From Strix aluco (Eukaryota > Chordata > Aves > Strigiformes > Strigidae): a stretch of DNA of 64,000 nt. The notes beneath the pieces are model-generated. The model saw only the letters and a list, made by a program, of their open reading frames with translations, had not been told where the DNA came from and made no database searches. Positions within the stretch are counted from its first letter, which is position 1, and the number at the start of each line of letters is the position of its first letter. Made by a program: the position numbers and the translations under genes. The stretch spans positions 8,726,948-8,790,947 of the forward strand of contig NC_133948.1 of the NCBI RefSeq assembly GCF_031877795.1, written 5' to 3'. This document shows positions 1-12,700 of the stretch, one piece after another.

Positions 1-3000
1 ATACCCTGCTGTAAAAGATGAGAATGCCATAAAATGAGTAAGATCAAGGCCAATGTTTTGGGGATATTGTGACTTCCAGTACTTTACAGTCTGTCAAACC
101 TTAATGCAGAGTGTTTAAGCAACCAGTGTTCACATATGAAAAAATATATGGTGATGGTGTACCAACACCCATGTTGTCCCACTGTCTCAATGGCTTTGGA
201 TGCTGAGCTGTGGGTGTTCCAATACCCCATAAATCACAACCAGTTGCCTTCAGAGACCTAGCTATAAGATGATATATGCTTTTTGGTTTCTCTAAGCCTA
301 GCCCAAATAAGAGTCTACAGTATGATTTCTTCAGATTGAGATCAGATTTAGGAGGAAATGTGGGATTAAGTCCATGCATAAATCAGCTTTCTCCCCACAT
401 TGATTTATGCACCATACCATGAGAACTGGGACTTCTTTAGAACCCACCAAACCCTCTCTCCTGGCTGAGACTGCTATTAGTAAGCAACACCATCCTTACC
501 ACAGCAGGCTACTATACAACAGCAGAGTACTGCATCTTCCCCCACTCATCACTTTGCTGTTGGCAAACAACATCCATCAGCTTAGAAGTGAGGAAAGACT
601 GGTGTTAATTATTTGCACTGCTATAGTCCCTGCATGCTGAAAGTATTGACCAGGTCTCTACTGTGTGAGGTTCAGCACATGTGTGAAACAGCAAGAGGGT
701 CAACATGCCAAAGATCACCAAGCCAAGCATGCGACAGGAGATAACAAGTGGGTATCAGGCATAGGGAGATGGAACAGTATAAGCAAACTATAACATAGTG
801 TATTAGCGTATGGTCTTGGCATGCCATCCAGCCGCTTGGTGACAGATGCTTTTGTAGGTATCACAGGAAAAAAAAAAAGCTTTGAAGGATGATGATTAAT
901 GTATTTCTGTAGCTCTTACAGAACATTCCTATAATGGAGAAATGGCAGACTGGGGAGAAAAAGCATACAGTAGTTGTTGGAAAATGTAACAAAGAGATGA
1001 TAGAGACTGGTAATGTGACTAATCAGAGAGCAGTTCTGAGTCCTAAAAGTGAATTTAAGATGAAAGGCAGGATGGACATAGGTCAAAACAGGTCTTGGAA
1101 ATGAATCAAATAGTTTTTTCTTTGCCACAATAGAGAATGGTGAATCAAAGGAGGAATGTAAACAGAAAGTCATCTGGTCAAAGCAGGGCACTGGCTAGGA
1201 AAAAGAATGGGACAAGACATCAAATGACAAAAACAGAGGAGAGTATAATACAGCAGTGAAGATGCAAAGTAAAGAGAACCTAGTTAAGAGTTCCAGCTGC
1301 ATGGATGAAGAGAAAAGATCATATATCTGTTTTCTTATAGAGGAAGAAACTATAGATGTGGAAATATTTTGACCAGGAGAACCCAGAATGAGGTCCAAGT
1401 TGAAGATGATATCTGACTTGCATTTCCTCTTCCTCTCCTTTACCTGGCATCTGTTGTAAACCTACTGTTCCCTAGACTGAAACTGATCTCAAGGTCATTG
1501 TTTTGATTCTACTCTTATCCCTCCTGCCAAGAGGTTTATGGAGCTTGGTGTTCTTTATAATGAAAGTATAGTGCCCATCAGCTGATACTTCCAGATTTTC
1601 AATTTTCTTTTTGGCCTCCTAAGGCTTTAATATCACTGTCCGTCAGAACTACCGCTCCTGAATTGTGGCTGATTTCCTCTTAATACCCACAGCAGGGATT
1701 TTTAATAAATCAAATAAAAAATAAAAAATGCAGCCCCATCCCCCAGGGTTGATGGATCTGACTCCCTGCCAATAATAAGCCAGACAAGATGTTATGGGGC
1801 CTTTTGGTTTTGTACAGGACGTAGAAGACAGACTCTTCCCTTTCTCAGGAGGCAATTCAGTGTAAACCAGGTTAGTGTGCAAACCTGTATCTCCAAAGGT
1901 AATGCAAAATAAAAATAATGACGTGTCTTTAGATTATGGCATTGAGAGAAAGCAAGGAACAAGATTAAATGTTCCATTAATCCCAGTGTCTAGTGTGAAG
2001 ATGATGCAATTTAGGGCATGCTATCATTTACAAAAACAATGACTAGACTGTCAGGTATGTACTGCAGGTGATATCTAATTCTTATCTACTTGTCTCTGGT
2101 TCACTGCCTACACCAGTCAATTTACAGATCATTACACTGTACAACATGTAAAATAAAAATAAATCTCATTAAACATCTTGACTGTGTGTTGCTTAGCCTG
2201 CTGCTCTATCAGACTGTGATTTAAAGACCTACCTCAACAGCTTGGGAGGAGGAACAGTACTCAGCCCATTGTTCCCATTTCCTTCAGTTACCTTTTCTGC
2301 CTCTACATTCCCTTTTTCCATATCCAGCTTCAAAAGGGATTTGTCCCTCTTGTACCGGGGACAGTATTTCCTGGGGTGGTTGTATAGCAAACATACAACT
2401 CATTACAAAGATGTTCAGCTGGGAGGGGATCTGCGAGGCAAAGTACCTGGATGGGTGAGCTGCTTCCTCCTGAACTACACCAAAGTGTGCTCTCCTTCCC
2501 CCAAAAGACTGAAAACTTTCAGTGCCTACTCTCCAAGTGGCAGATTAGGAAAGCCTTCCCTCTGGAGCCCATTGCTACAGCTCCCTACATGGTCACAGAG
2601 ATCACTCCCAGCTTGCAAGGTCTTGGCTCACAAATTCGTTGTGCTTCCATAGCAATTAAAAGTTTTGCCTGGTCTAGACAAATGATTGTATTTTCAGCTG
2701 ACACAAAGTTGCTTATCAGTGACTGCTGAGAATTTAGTGAGATGATTTTTTGGAATAATGAGCATCTCTTCTGTATCTCAGTATGATGTTAACTGACAGC
2801 CCTGGATGTGAGATTGCCCTAATAATGGATGAATACAATATATAGGGGTTTTTTTTGCATTCTGACAATGTTCATGCTTATATGATGTTACCAGTTAATT
2901 ATGTTGGTTTTCAATGCTAGCTAGCGTTGGCTTTTGTTGCTAATCTCAAAAAAAGAAAAGTAAACTTGCATTTTGAAATGAGAGGAAAAACTAAGTATAT

Positions 3001-3294
3001 ATATTAGGAATTTTGTCTTTTACTATTGGAGTCTTATAGAAGTTTTCTACTTAAATAATTACCCAGAAGAGATTTTACTGTCAAGTAGAAGATAACCAGG
3101 CACTCTTTCAGTAATATTTCTAATGCAGTGGGTGAAGGATCCAGAATAGCTGGACTGTGTGATTATTTTAACTGCTGTGTAGATAAATGAAAAACGTGAG
3201 CAGTGAAATGTGGAAAAGGTATATACATTAATATATTACTTCTCAATAATTTTCTTTTTCTCTTGCTTCTTTGTCTGGAAACAGTGATTAGATC

Positions 3295-3325
<31 letters not shown>

Positions 3326-6300
3326 CCTCATGTAGTAAATAGACTTCCCTAAGAGTAAAGTGGTTGCTTGTTCAAATCAAGGTTTCTGTTTTAAGTGATA
3401 GATCTCTATTTTCTGAGCCAGTGAAACTTCTCTGCTATAATGACATTTACCGACATCCTACTTGGGGCTGACATTCCCTGTAGAAAACCTGATGACACTC
3501 CTCACCATTTTTTCTTCAGCTTTTCTGCCTCATTTTCGTTCTCACGTCCAGGTTTCTGCCCTTAACCATAAGCTGGTTGAAGCTACATACAGCTGTCACT
3601 GCATTTGTAACTTCTTCCCTCCCCAAGGTCTCTTTCTTTCAAAGGCTGAGATGGATGTATTTCTCCACTCAGCCACTCTTAAAGCTCTTTTCTGAGGGAT
3701 GTGTCCTAGCTGAACTCAGCAGACAACATGCATGACATTAATTGTAAGACTGGTCAGCACTGTTTCTGACTTCAAGAGAGACTCACAGTGAACAGCTGAG
3801 AAATTTCACTCTAAATGCTTGGTGCCTTTGGCTCAGGCCTGAGAGGCGCATCACTCACAAGGTACAGTGAAATGTACAGTATGGACAGTTCTTATGTCCT
3901 TGATGTGGATAATTCACACATTTTTACTTTCTAGTGGTGTTAATTTGGCACCCCCTGGAGGAAATATGTTTGAAAACACTTAAAGGAAGGAAATATTTTT
4001 AAAACACCCTTTGATGCAGTCAATGCTTTAACTAGACTGTAAATTTTCCCAATTATCTGTGGAGAAGGAGTATTTGCAGAAATATTCATATAATCTTTTT
4101 CTGTAGGCAATTTTTCAACCTGAGATAATACATGCAATTTTTTTTTCTTCCTCATACTAAACATGTCAATCTAAGACTCTGACTGGGAAAGTGCTGGAGA
4201 ATTTATCTTACATCATGAATTAAATGATCAAAAAGAGAACTTGGAATGTCACCTATAAATGACAAGAAGAACCATTAAAGAGGTCCATTTGAACCTGGTC
4301 CAAGATATGTAAGAATCAGTATACATCCTTACTCTCATGGCTAGGGTGGGCTCATGGCAGGTAAACTGGGGGAAGAGCTCACTGTAGGGTGCCTAGATTT
4401 ACAAAACAGAACAAACCCATGTCTTAGAAAACCTAAGGCTATTAGAAACACTTCCAATTTGCTAATCAAGTGGAATGGCTTTCCTTGTTAGACAGAAATG
4501 ATCATGTGTTGGTCTTGCAAGCTAGCTACAGAGTTTGATGCTCAGAAACTAAAAAATGCCAAAGGCAAAAACTAAAACTGCTTTGCCCCTCCAGGCTGCA
4601 AGAAAAGAAGGATGTAAATAATGCCAAAATGTGTATTTACACAGCTTTAAAATTCTATTTGAATGTAACAAAATAATTGGATGTTAGTGATTTCTAAAAA
4701 GAAATGTCAACAAAGTTTTTTGATTATTATACTTTGTTAGCTCTCTTCGGGAAATACCTGGCTGCATTTGCAAAGTGGTTTCAAAGAGCACTGGGAATGT
4801 TGTCTATCAGTGCTGCAGCCAGTGAAGCTAGCCTGTGAAGTGTGAACAATAATTGCATTATTTTTGATCTATGTTTGTCAGCTGGGCACAGAGCAGTCTC
4901 TTCATTTCTCTCTCTGCCCTAGCAACAAAGCTCAATCGTGGTCCCTGCTGAAAGGAACTTCTTCCTGGGAACTGCATTGTTTCATTAGCTCCTGCGCGCA
5001 TGACTTTGGTGAGTTGGTTTTGTTTGTTTTCCCGGAAGGTCCTCTGAATTTCCCAGGGAGTCCTTCCTTTTAACATACTTAAACTCATTGCTGCTCAACC
5101 TTGTAATTCATGGGTAATTCAAAGGCTTTGCAGTGGACTAATAAGGAGAGAGAGTCACAAAGCAGGAACTGCCACGCTATTTTCCCTTAGATGAGAAGTT
5201 TCCCAAACACTAGCAGTGGTCAGTAATGGATGTCTGGATAAACAGCATAAGAAAAAGGACATAAATGATTCTTTTCCTGTTCCCTTTTCATATGACATCT
5301 CCGGCTGGCTTCCTTTCTTTACCACATAATAAGGAAGAGATCTGGGGCTGACTGCCTGACTCGGAAAGCCCTTCATGGTAATAGTGCGTTCTCATTTACA
5401 CCAAGGCAGGAACATGGATTATCTGCAGGACTTGGGCTATCAGTATTTGGAAAAATGTCTGACTGAAAGGCTGCCCTTGGTATGTTTTCTTTTGCACTAC
5501 AAAGTTGTTTTTCCTTACTCACAGACAAGCAGCCAGCAGTAGGAAACCACAGCTGAAGATGGCTGTATGATAACATTACTCTTGCTGGTTTAGAATGATC
5601 GTTAAATACTTTATTTTCCATGCAGAACACATAATTAATAGTCTAATCATGAAACATGTTTTCCATGTTGCATTTGCCAGATTTGATGTTAAGAATTTAA
5701 TATTACATTCACCAGAGGTGAAAAAAATTGCAGAGAAAATTAAACAGCATCAGTCTCTCTGAATGTTATCTATCACAGGGTGATAGAGAGCTCCAGACAT
5801 TAAAGCAATACATACACATTTGAAATTTTACAGTAGGATTTGAGTAGCCGCTTTCAGATCCCTTTCAATTAGACTCATTTCTATGTCGTTTTTTTATCAG
5901 GATCTCCTAAATTTGTTTTACTAGAACTAGTAGCAGAGGTGGCACTTTCTGGCTTGTATCCATTTATGCATCGTGGAGTATTTTGAAACGGCTGGTATGT
6001 GTACTGCTATTGGTAGGGAAAAAAAAGAATATGTGAAGCTTCTTTTTCTCCTGAATCTAGTATATGTATACCTACACAATTCAGAGTCTGAAAACTAATT
6101 CCATCCAGAATGACCTGGATTCTAGAAAGAAAGAAGAGGGGGAGGTATAGTGCTGATTGATCATTAATTGATGAAACAGATGGGAAAGACGGACTCTAGA
6201 AAAAGATCTTGTCCATTCAGCACAGCTCAGGAGGGTGACAAGTACAAAACAGGCCTGTTGAGGGATGGCTTACTTGGAATGTAGAACTATCCTGAGCTGG

Positions 6301-8736
6301 GAGGGCAGTGTCGTCAGTGTACATTGAAAGCAGTTACAGCAGTCTGCTGTTCAACTGCACATAGAAGCAGATCAGTACATCTCTAATTATTATTTGTCTG
6401 GCTGGCTAAGCAGCGCAGCATTTAAAACCTAATTTGTTGTATAATTTAATTTTAATTGAGTCTCCTATCCACACAGGACTCGTTAAGCTAGCTGTATGTT
6501 TCACTTGCTGTCTTTTTACATGGATACTATGGGAGAGCTGCAAGAGCTGAACCAATCGTTTGCTTGCACTGTGCTATCACTGAGGTGCAGTAATTCCTTG
6601 GTGTGATTGCAGAGGGATCTCTTGGCAGGAATATTTGGAAATAATGTTTTCTCAATGCCACAGTATAACAAAACAACTTCCTCCCTCAGCTAATGCTACA
6701 GTTTACACAAAAGATTTGGTTGTTGGGCTTTTAGTTGCATCTCCCATGTGCTGGTATTTTCCTCTGCCACTCAGAGATAACAATTACTAGTCACTGTGAG
6801 CAGTAATAAAAATGAAGCACCACGACAATGCTCTTGAGTGATTGTAACTTCCACTGATGTGCCTCTCTTCAAATGTATAAAAGGCACTAGTCATCAGTGA
6901 GGACAAAGTTAAAAGTAAGCAGAATATTTTACAGACAAATCCTTTTGGATGAATGCAAACAGTCAGGCCTCAAAGAACCATTTTTTGGTTGTATTATTAC
7001 TACGGGGAGAGTTATAGACTAAGGTCAATAATGCAAAGCTCTTAAGTACATGCATCAATTTTGACCTACATGTGTCATTTTCTCATCAGCTGGGCCCATT
7101 CAGTTGAGAACTGTGAAGCAATACTGTGCATTAGGCATCAGTTAAAACTACAGATCCAAAACACTTTTGTATTTGAATAATTTTGCTTATATTGGCAGTC
7201 CCATGCAGCTCTCTTGCACAGGCTGGTATTGCTGTGAGATTCATGTGGCCAAGGGGATCTACAGGGTTTCCAGGAAAGGTTAAGTTAAAAGTAAAATCTA
7301 AGAGCACAAGCCTGTGAACCAAGTAGGAGTATCAAAGCAAAGAATTGCAAATTACTTTGTTTTCAGTGTTTTGTTTGTTTTCATGCCTTCTGATTTAATC
7401 CAAACTTCAAAACCATTTGAGTGAAGGGAAAAATAAAGAGGTTCGCTGCCTCTGTACCTGTTATATGACTAGTTCAAGAAGCTGACTAGCAACCATCAGG
7501 GAGATCAGGATAGCTCAGCTTCTTCCTTCTCTGTTTTGATGAACATAAAACTGTTCGCGTCCTTCAGATGACTGTGATAAAGGAATTCACAACTAGAAGG
7601 TTGATACTGATGTTGTGCAAAAGGACTATAATTCATTTGCCTAAGAAGTCACTTTATACAGGGTTCTAATTGGCCTAAAAAGATTATGGTAAAGTGCTAC
7701 AAATGTCCCAGGAAAAAAAAAACAAAACCAATGCAGAGAAACAAGCAGATCAACAAATGGGTACTAGTGATAATGTTTTACACAAGGGGGGAAAGGACCA
7801 CCAAATTTCAGGTACTGGCCTTCAAGGGGCCTGGTTATGTTACCTGATTTGTGTTAGGTTGTGGAATCCTTCAGTGGTCAGACCAAGGGAAGTAAGACTG
7901 ATCCATAAGAAGTCTTTCAGAAGACTCTGAGGAAGAAGCTCCAAATATTTGGATGCATCTGTCGGAGGAAAGGCAGCTGCTGGCTGGAAACCTGCCAGGC
8001 CCAGCCGAGCAGGTGGGCTGAGGGGCGACTGCCTGAGGTAACCTGTCTGTGAGGCCGGCGGGTGAAGGCAGCGTGGAGCACGGGATGGGGAGAGATGGTG
8101 CCGCTCCGCAGGACTTCAGACCAGCCTAAGGCGGGAGCAAGACGTAAGCAAGCGAGAGAGTGATTTGTTTTCTGTCATTTCAGTTATCTGAGGTGGCTCC
8201 CCGTGGGATGGAGAAAGTGGGAAGATGAAGCAGGGACCTGGGGGAAACAAGGATAAGCATGATGGCCCCACAGAGGCTGGGTTAGTGTGGTGGGGCCAGG
8301 AGCATGGGCCCTGTAGGCCCCGCTGGACCAGGGTCACAGCAGACGGAGGTGCCATTGGGGAACTGATGAGATCATGCTGCTTTGCGTCTTTTTTTACCTA
8401 ATTTCCAACTTCTGTAGAGGAGGACATTGAAATGAGGTGGTTGGTGGGGCAACAAAGAATGAAGTGACGATTCTTAAGGTGCAGAAAGCTCTGCTGCTTG
8501 CTCTTGTCACCAGTCACTGCAGGTTTTGGTTTGTAAGAGCCTCCAGATTAAAACCGGCGCTGCCCCCTCCGGGCATGAACCCCCATCAACAGGTACTGAT
8601 CCCGCCTCGGATCTCGTGAACTTTCTTTCTGAAGCATGTCTCTTGAACAGCAAGTATGTTTTTTATTTAACTGCGGCAAACTAGTAACTCTTAAACATCG
8701 AAGAGTTAAACTACAATTATTTTTCACTGTATGTGA
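1..8736. other. 5' intergenic DNA, no gene seen
   Basis: I find no exon chain, known protein similarity or RNA gene on either strand. All open frames are short (136 codons at most, 2242-2652) and resemble nothing I recognise. The DNA is AT-rich until about 7,950, where GC content and CpG number begin to rise toward the CHFR promoter. It holds a T29 tract (3297-3325) and an isolated TATA-like octamer (6876-6883). A non-coding transcript or distal regulatory element could be present, but the sequence alone does not show one. Confidence 0.6.
3297..3325. repeat. T29 homopolymer tract
   Basis: There are 29 consecutive T on the plus strand. It could be a simple homopolymer or the A-tail of a decayed minus-strand retro-insertion; no recognisable element body is next to it. 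Confidence 0.9.
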
Positions 8737-8803
8737 CCAATTAAAGTAGCTCAGCCGGCCGGCACACGCAGCTCGCTGTGAGGCGCTCGACCTGCCCTCA
8801 ACA

Positions 8804-8814
8804 AAGATGGCGGC
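8804..8814 (+). promoter_or_regulatory. YY1-like site
   Basis: AAGATGGCGGC matches the YY1 core consensus. In CpG-island promoters this motif usually lies close to or just downstream of the transcription start. The ATG inside it also opens a frame (MAAS...) that has no coding support. Confidence 0.55.
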
Positions 8815-8978
8815 GAGCGCCTTGTCCCGCTCGCGCGCCGGCCCAAACGCAAGATGTCCACCGAGGCGTCTCCGGTGCCCAAGCCTCGCTATCGCCCTTC
8901 TTTTCCCCGCATACGGCGGCGCGCCGCGGCCTCGCCGGAAAGTGCGACGCTCTAGCCCGTGCGGCTCGGTGGCGGGCG

Positions 8979-8985
8979 CCGGAAG
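8979..8985 (+). promoter_or_regulatory. ETS-type site
   Basis: CCGGAAG, the ETS/GABPA core that is common in TATA-less housekeeping promoters. Another CCGGAA is at 8935-8940. Confidence 0.4.
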
Positions 8986-9033
8986 GTCCGCCTCTGCCGC
9001 CGGTGCGTTCTCTATGGCCGCCGTGCGCCGCCT

Positions 9034-9038
9034 CCAAT
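9034..9038 (+). promoter_or_regulatory. CCAAT box (NF-Y-like)
   Basis: CCAAT in the context CTCCAATGG, within the CpG island and about 50 bases from two ETS-type CCGGAA cores. A second CCAAT lies at 8737-8741 at the upstream edge of the island. Confidence 0.4.
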
Positions 9039-9059
9039 GGCAGGCCTGGCCCTGCCCAG

Positions 9060-9121
9060 CCCTGATCAGCTGATGGTGGCAATGTCTGTTGACAGGAGCC
9101 GCCTCGGCCGCGGGACTGGGT
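9060..9121 (+). other. CHFR: Possible non-coding first exon of CHFR (3' part)
   Basis: The base run just before the start exon (about 9590-9612) is a T-rich tract ending in CAG, a good splice acceptor, so the ATG exon probably begins at 9613 and is preceded by a spliced 5' UTR exon. The best donor I see upstream is GTAAGG at 9122-9127, which would end the first exon at 9121. The 5' boundary is unknown; the start given here is only nominal. An unspliced 5' UTR is the alternative. Confidence 0.3.
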
Positions 9122-9612
9122 GTAAGGGCTGGCGCAGAGGGGAGGGGGCGCCGGGCCGGAGGGGGCGGGCGGAGGCGGCCGGCGGGGAGCGCGGCACCCC
9201 CTGCCCTCCCCTCGCCGCCCCTCTCCGCCGGGGGAGCGGGGCCCGCTGGGCGCGGAGGGCGGAAAGTTGGGGAGAGAAGTGAGCGAAGGGAGGGAGGCCG
9301 GCCGCCCCAGGCAGCTTCCCCTCCCGCCCTCCCCAGGCGGGGAGCGGCCCTGTGGGGTGGGGGCGAAGGGAAGGGGGTGGGCTGGCTGCGGGGGGCCGAG
9401 TGGCCTAGGGGGAGGGCTTTCCAACTCCGCACAAAAGGAAGCGGGCAGGGCAGGGGCTGGGGGAGCTCCCGGGGTGTGAGGGGCTGCGGGGCGGTGGCGC
9501 GCTGGGCCTGGCCCCCGGGAGGGGGAGGCGGCTGCCGGGCCCGAGCGAGCCCTCTCCCCCCGGGGTGCTGGGTGATGGTGGGGTTTGGGTTCGCTTTGTT
9601 TGTTTTTGTCAG

Positions 9613-9760
9613 ATGTGAATCCAAATGGAGCACTCGGAAGGAGGCGAGCAGAGCCAGCAGCAGCAGCAGCCCTGGGGGAAGCTCATCCGGCTGGGTGCTG
9701 ATGAGGCAGAGCCGCACGTCTTGCTGTTGAAAAGAGAATGGACAATTGGTCGGAAAAAAG
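9613..9760 (+). CDS. CHFR: CHFR coding exon 1 (start codon, FHA N-terminus; CDS from 9625)
   Basis: The likely acceptor is CAG at 9610-9612 and the donor is AAAAAG|GTGGGA, leaving one base for the next codon. The start at 9625 gives MEHSEGGEQ, a short Gln run (five Q, encoded by CAG repeats) and then the FHA strand with WTIGR, matching the CHFR N-terminus. The context has C at -3 and G at +4, so it is moderate. A start-stop ATGTGA lies in frame at 9613-9618, just upstream. Confidence 0.93.
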
Positions 9761-12700
9761 GTGGGACAGGGACACACTGCGCTGGCATAGGGCGGTGTTC
9801 GGGGGACAGCAGTGATTCCCCCCTCCTGGCCTTCAAAACATTGGAAGGTGGACTGAAACTAATTGGGTTTGGTGCTTTCAACTGTTGGAGGTGCTTGCCA
9901 GGCGGTCCCTTATTCCTAATTTACCTCTTGGCTCTGTGTGAAGAGGACGTTTTACACTGACCTTTTTTACCAACTTGTGGCATGTGTACCTTTAAAAGCG
10001 AATATGCCTTTTAGGTTGTCTGTGATAGTGTGTACAAATAAGAAAAAAACAATTGTTGATTCGGAAGAGTTTATGTGTATCAGTCCTGTTTACGTTCTCA
10101 TTTCATTTCTGTGTTAAAATAAGTTGGAACTGCAGTGCAAAATGCTTGTGCTTCACAGAAAAGAAAACGCCCACATAAAAGCCCTTAATTGTTCTGGCCG
10201 TATGAAGATTGCCAAAAAGTACTGAAAGTTTCTGAGCGGGTTTGAAAGCTTTATTCCCAGAGTCAAGGGCTTCTACTGCTTGCCTTTATTTTAAAGGATT
10301 TCATGCTTACTGTAGTTAAAACAGTCATCACAGTGTTTTAATTTTTTTACTCTGCCCTGACAGCACTAATTTTCAGTTTCCCGTTCATCAGTTCAAGCTA
10401 GCTGACTGACCAGTCACACTGTAAATGGTCTTGAACAAACACCAGATGCTATAGCTCTATGAGAAATTCAGATAATGTATTGTAGGAACAATGATTGCCT
10501 ATTTACATCACTTAGATTGATTATCATTACCTAAGCTGTAGGTAAATTATTCAAATCGAGGTCTAGTTGAGGGTTATCTTGCAGAAAAAAGATTAATTTT
10601 TGCATATTCTATTGCATCTGTAACTGTTTGCTAATGGATTAATATAATGATTGGTGCTTTGGGTCATAAGTATTGCTCAGAAGATCTCCAGGAGCATTAG
10701 ACATGCTTGTTTAGAGCATTCTGTCCTTCCTGCTCCCATATGAACAGCTAACTTTCTAGAATAGAATGAAAATGCTGGCATGCTCCTGAATAAAACTTAG
10801 TCTACTCACTTTCAGTGGGCTTCCGAGCATCACAAGTTGTGTGGCAACACTTACCACTCTAGCTGTTGATTGTTCCTTGACTATTAGGAGTAGATGGTGA
10901 CAAACTGTCACCAGCATGTGTAGTGGCTCCTTTCCCTCTGGATACATTGTTCTTGCAGGCTGAGATATAACGTGAATAGGTGGAAGTGAATCATGTTTGT
11001 TAATTATAACTTTTGTGCAAGCAAGTACTTTGAGTCATTTGTGCAAGAGATTAGTAGGGAACTTTGAGCATTACCTTAAACATTCAATGTTAAAGTGAAG
11101 TAAAAATACTAGATTTGCTCAGAGCCCTGGAGCCATAGGTAGGAAGGTTTCCATCGTGTCAACCTTGTCATTGTACTTTTGCATATCCCTAAATCTTAGT
11201 CTGGATTTTTAATCTCCCTTCAGTGTTATGTATGCCTCCAGAATTTAGAATGAACGCTTCAAATTTGTGTGAATTTATCTCTGCGCCACTCTAGAACAGA
11301 GTAATTGTGATTTGATTTCCATCTGTAAGGACTAGGTTGGGGGGGGGGCACAACTAAAATGCCTTGAAATGGTTGAAATAAGCTTATATCAAAACATGGG
11401 ACTATTTTACAGCTTATATTTATGTATCACATACTAGATTGTGTTGCTGCCTATGTGCCAGTAGAAGTTTTGAACTATTGCAGATGTACATGAGTCAGTT
11501 TGTTGTGCATTTATAGCTATGTAGAATGCTGATCTGTCTGTGTAATGTGTATTTTTAAGCACACTGGAAAATCTGCTTTCTTTTTAAGGCTGTGACTTAT
11601 CTTTCCCTGGCAACAAGTTGGTGTCTGGAGATCACTGTAAAATCATAGTGGATGAAGAATCTGGTCAAGTGTCATTGGAAGATACAAGGTTGGTTCTTCT
11701 GTGAACTTCTACTCTTACCTTCCTTTTAGTCTGTGAAGAAAAATCTTGTGTATTGCTTGAGGCATCAATAGTAAATCATTCTCTTTTTTTTGGTTTTTTT
11801 TCCCCACTTTTACACCTAGGCTTGTTTTTATTTGTTTTTTTGGCTCTTCCTAAATATTTTCTCTACAAAGCAATTAGTAGTCTACTGGATGAAAAATACT
11901 GTTGATGTAATAGTTCTGTAGCACATTTATTTAGACTTGTGAAAAAAGTGATGCCAGCATTCTTACAATCTGTAAGCATGAGTGTGCCTCATTTCAGGCA
12001 TTTGTGTAGAGAAGAAAATACCTGCAGTGATGATCTCAAAGCATAAAATAGATGTGGAGTAAACATCTGTACTTGTTATACATCTTTCTGGTATTCAAAA
12101 TATCCATAGTCTATATGGCATAAGTACTGTAGTAGTCTATCAGTTGTGGTGGGCATGTCAGATAGAGATTAGAGCCTATTCAGTCTAATAATAAGAGATG
12201 TTTGCTAGATTTCTACTATTGATATTTCAGTTTTGTTTCTTTCATTTAACCAGAATGATTATTTTCTTTTCTGGGTGTTCCTGTGTTAAGTTAGGCCTGT
12301 GAGAACTAAAGCCCTTCATGGAGAAAGATATAAGCACATACTTCACTGGAACTACTGTTAAAAAGCTAAGCTAATTTAGTGGAACTACTTTTAGTATATA
12401 AAGTTAATTACATACTACTTCGCATATTGAAGGCCAGTGGACTCGCTATACTGGTGAGACTGTTTCCTGTAGAGTTCCAAGGATACTGTGGGAGTACAAA
12501 TAGCACTGTAGGGGTTGTAGGTGGTTTCCAGTGGATTTTAGTTTGTTTTCTAGTTTCCTTTTTAAAATTTGAGAGGAATTTGAATTGAAGGGTATTTCTT
12601 AGGAAGACATTGTAACCCTCTTCAAACTTTCATCTGCTTCATTTTTGACAGGATTTTTTTTCTAAAATTGCCAAAAGCTTCTGGTTTATTACATTTCAAG

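Larger units (their letters stand above)
8740..9590. promoter_or_regulatory. CHFR: CpG-island promoter of CHFR
   Basis: This is a very GC- and CpG-rich block of about 850 bases in otherwise AT-rich DNA, ending just before the first CHFR coding exon. It has no TATA box but carries typical housekeeping-promoter motifs: CCAAT boxes at 8737-8741 and 9034-9038, a YY1-like site at 8804-8814 and ETS-type CCGGAA cores at 8935-8940 and 8979-8985. The motif cluster places transcription starts at about 8,800-9,060 (inference). CHFR promoter islands are known to be silenced by methylation in human tumours. Long open frames here, including a 409-codon one on the minus strand, are by-products of low stop-codon frequency in GC-rich DNA. 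Confidence 0.85.

Noticed and set aside
2242-2729. Two overlapping plus-strand frames of 136 and 92 codons in the left flank
   Set aside because: No recognisable domain, codon pattern or splice partners, and both frames are open over the same bases, which argues against either being coding.
8807-9730. Overlapping plus-strand frames in the CpG island (MAASALS..., MTGAASAAG...)
   Set aside because: Several overlapping frames are open together, as expected from GC bias. The verified CHFR start is at 9625 and these do not join to it in frame as a known N-terminus.
8548-9777. 409-codon open frame on the minus strand across the CHFR promoter
   Set aside because: It is Pro/Arg/Ala-rich, lies wholly in the CpG island where stop codons are rare, reads antisense to the CHFR start exon, and has no domain or splice support.
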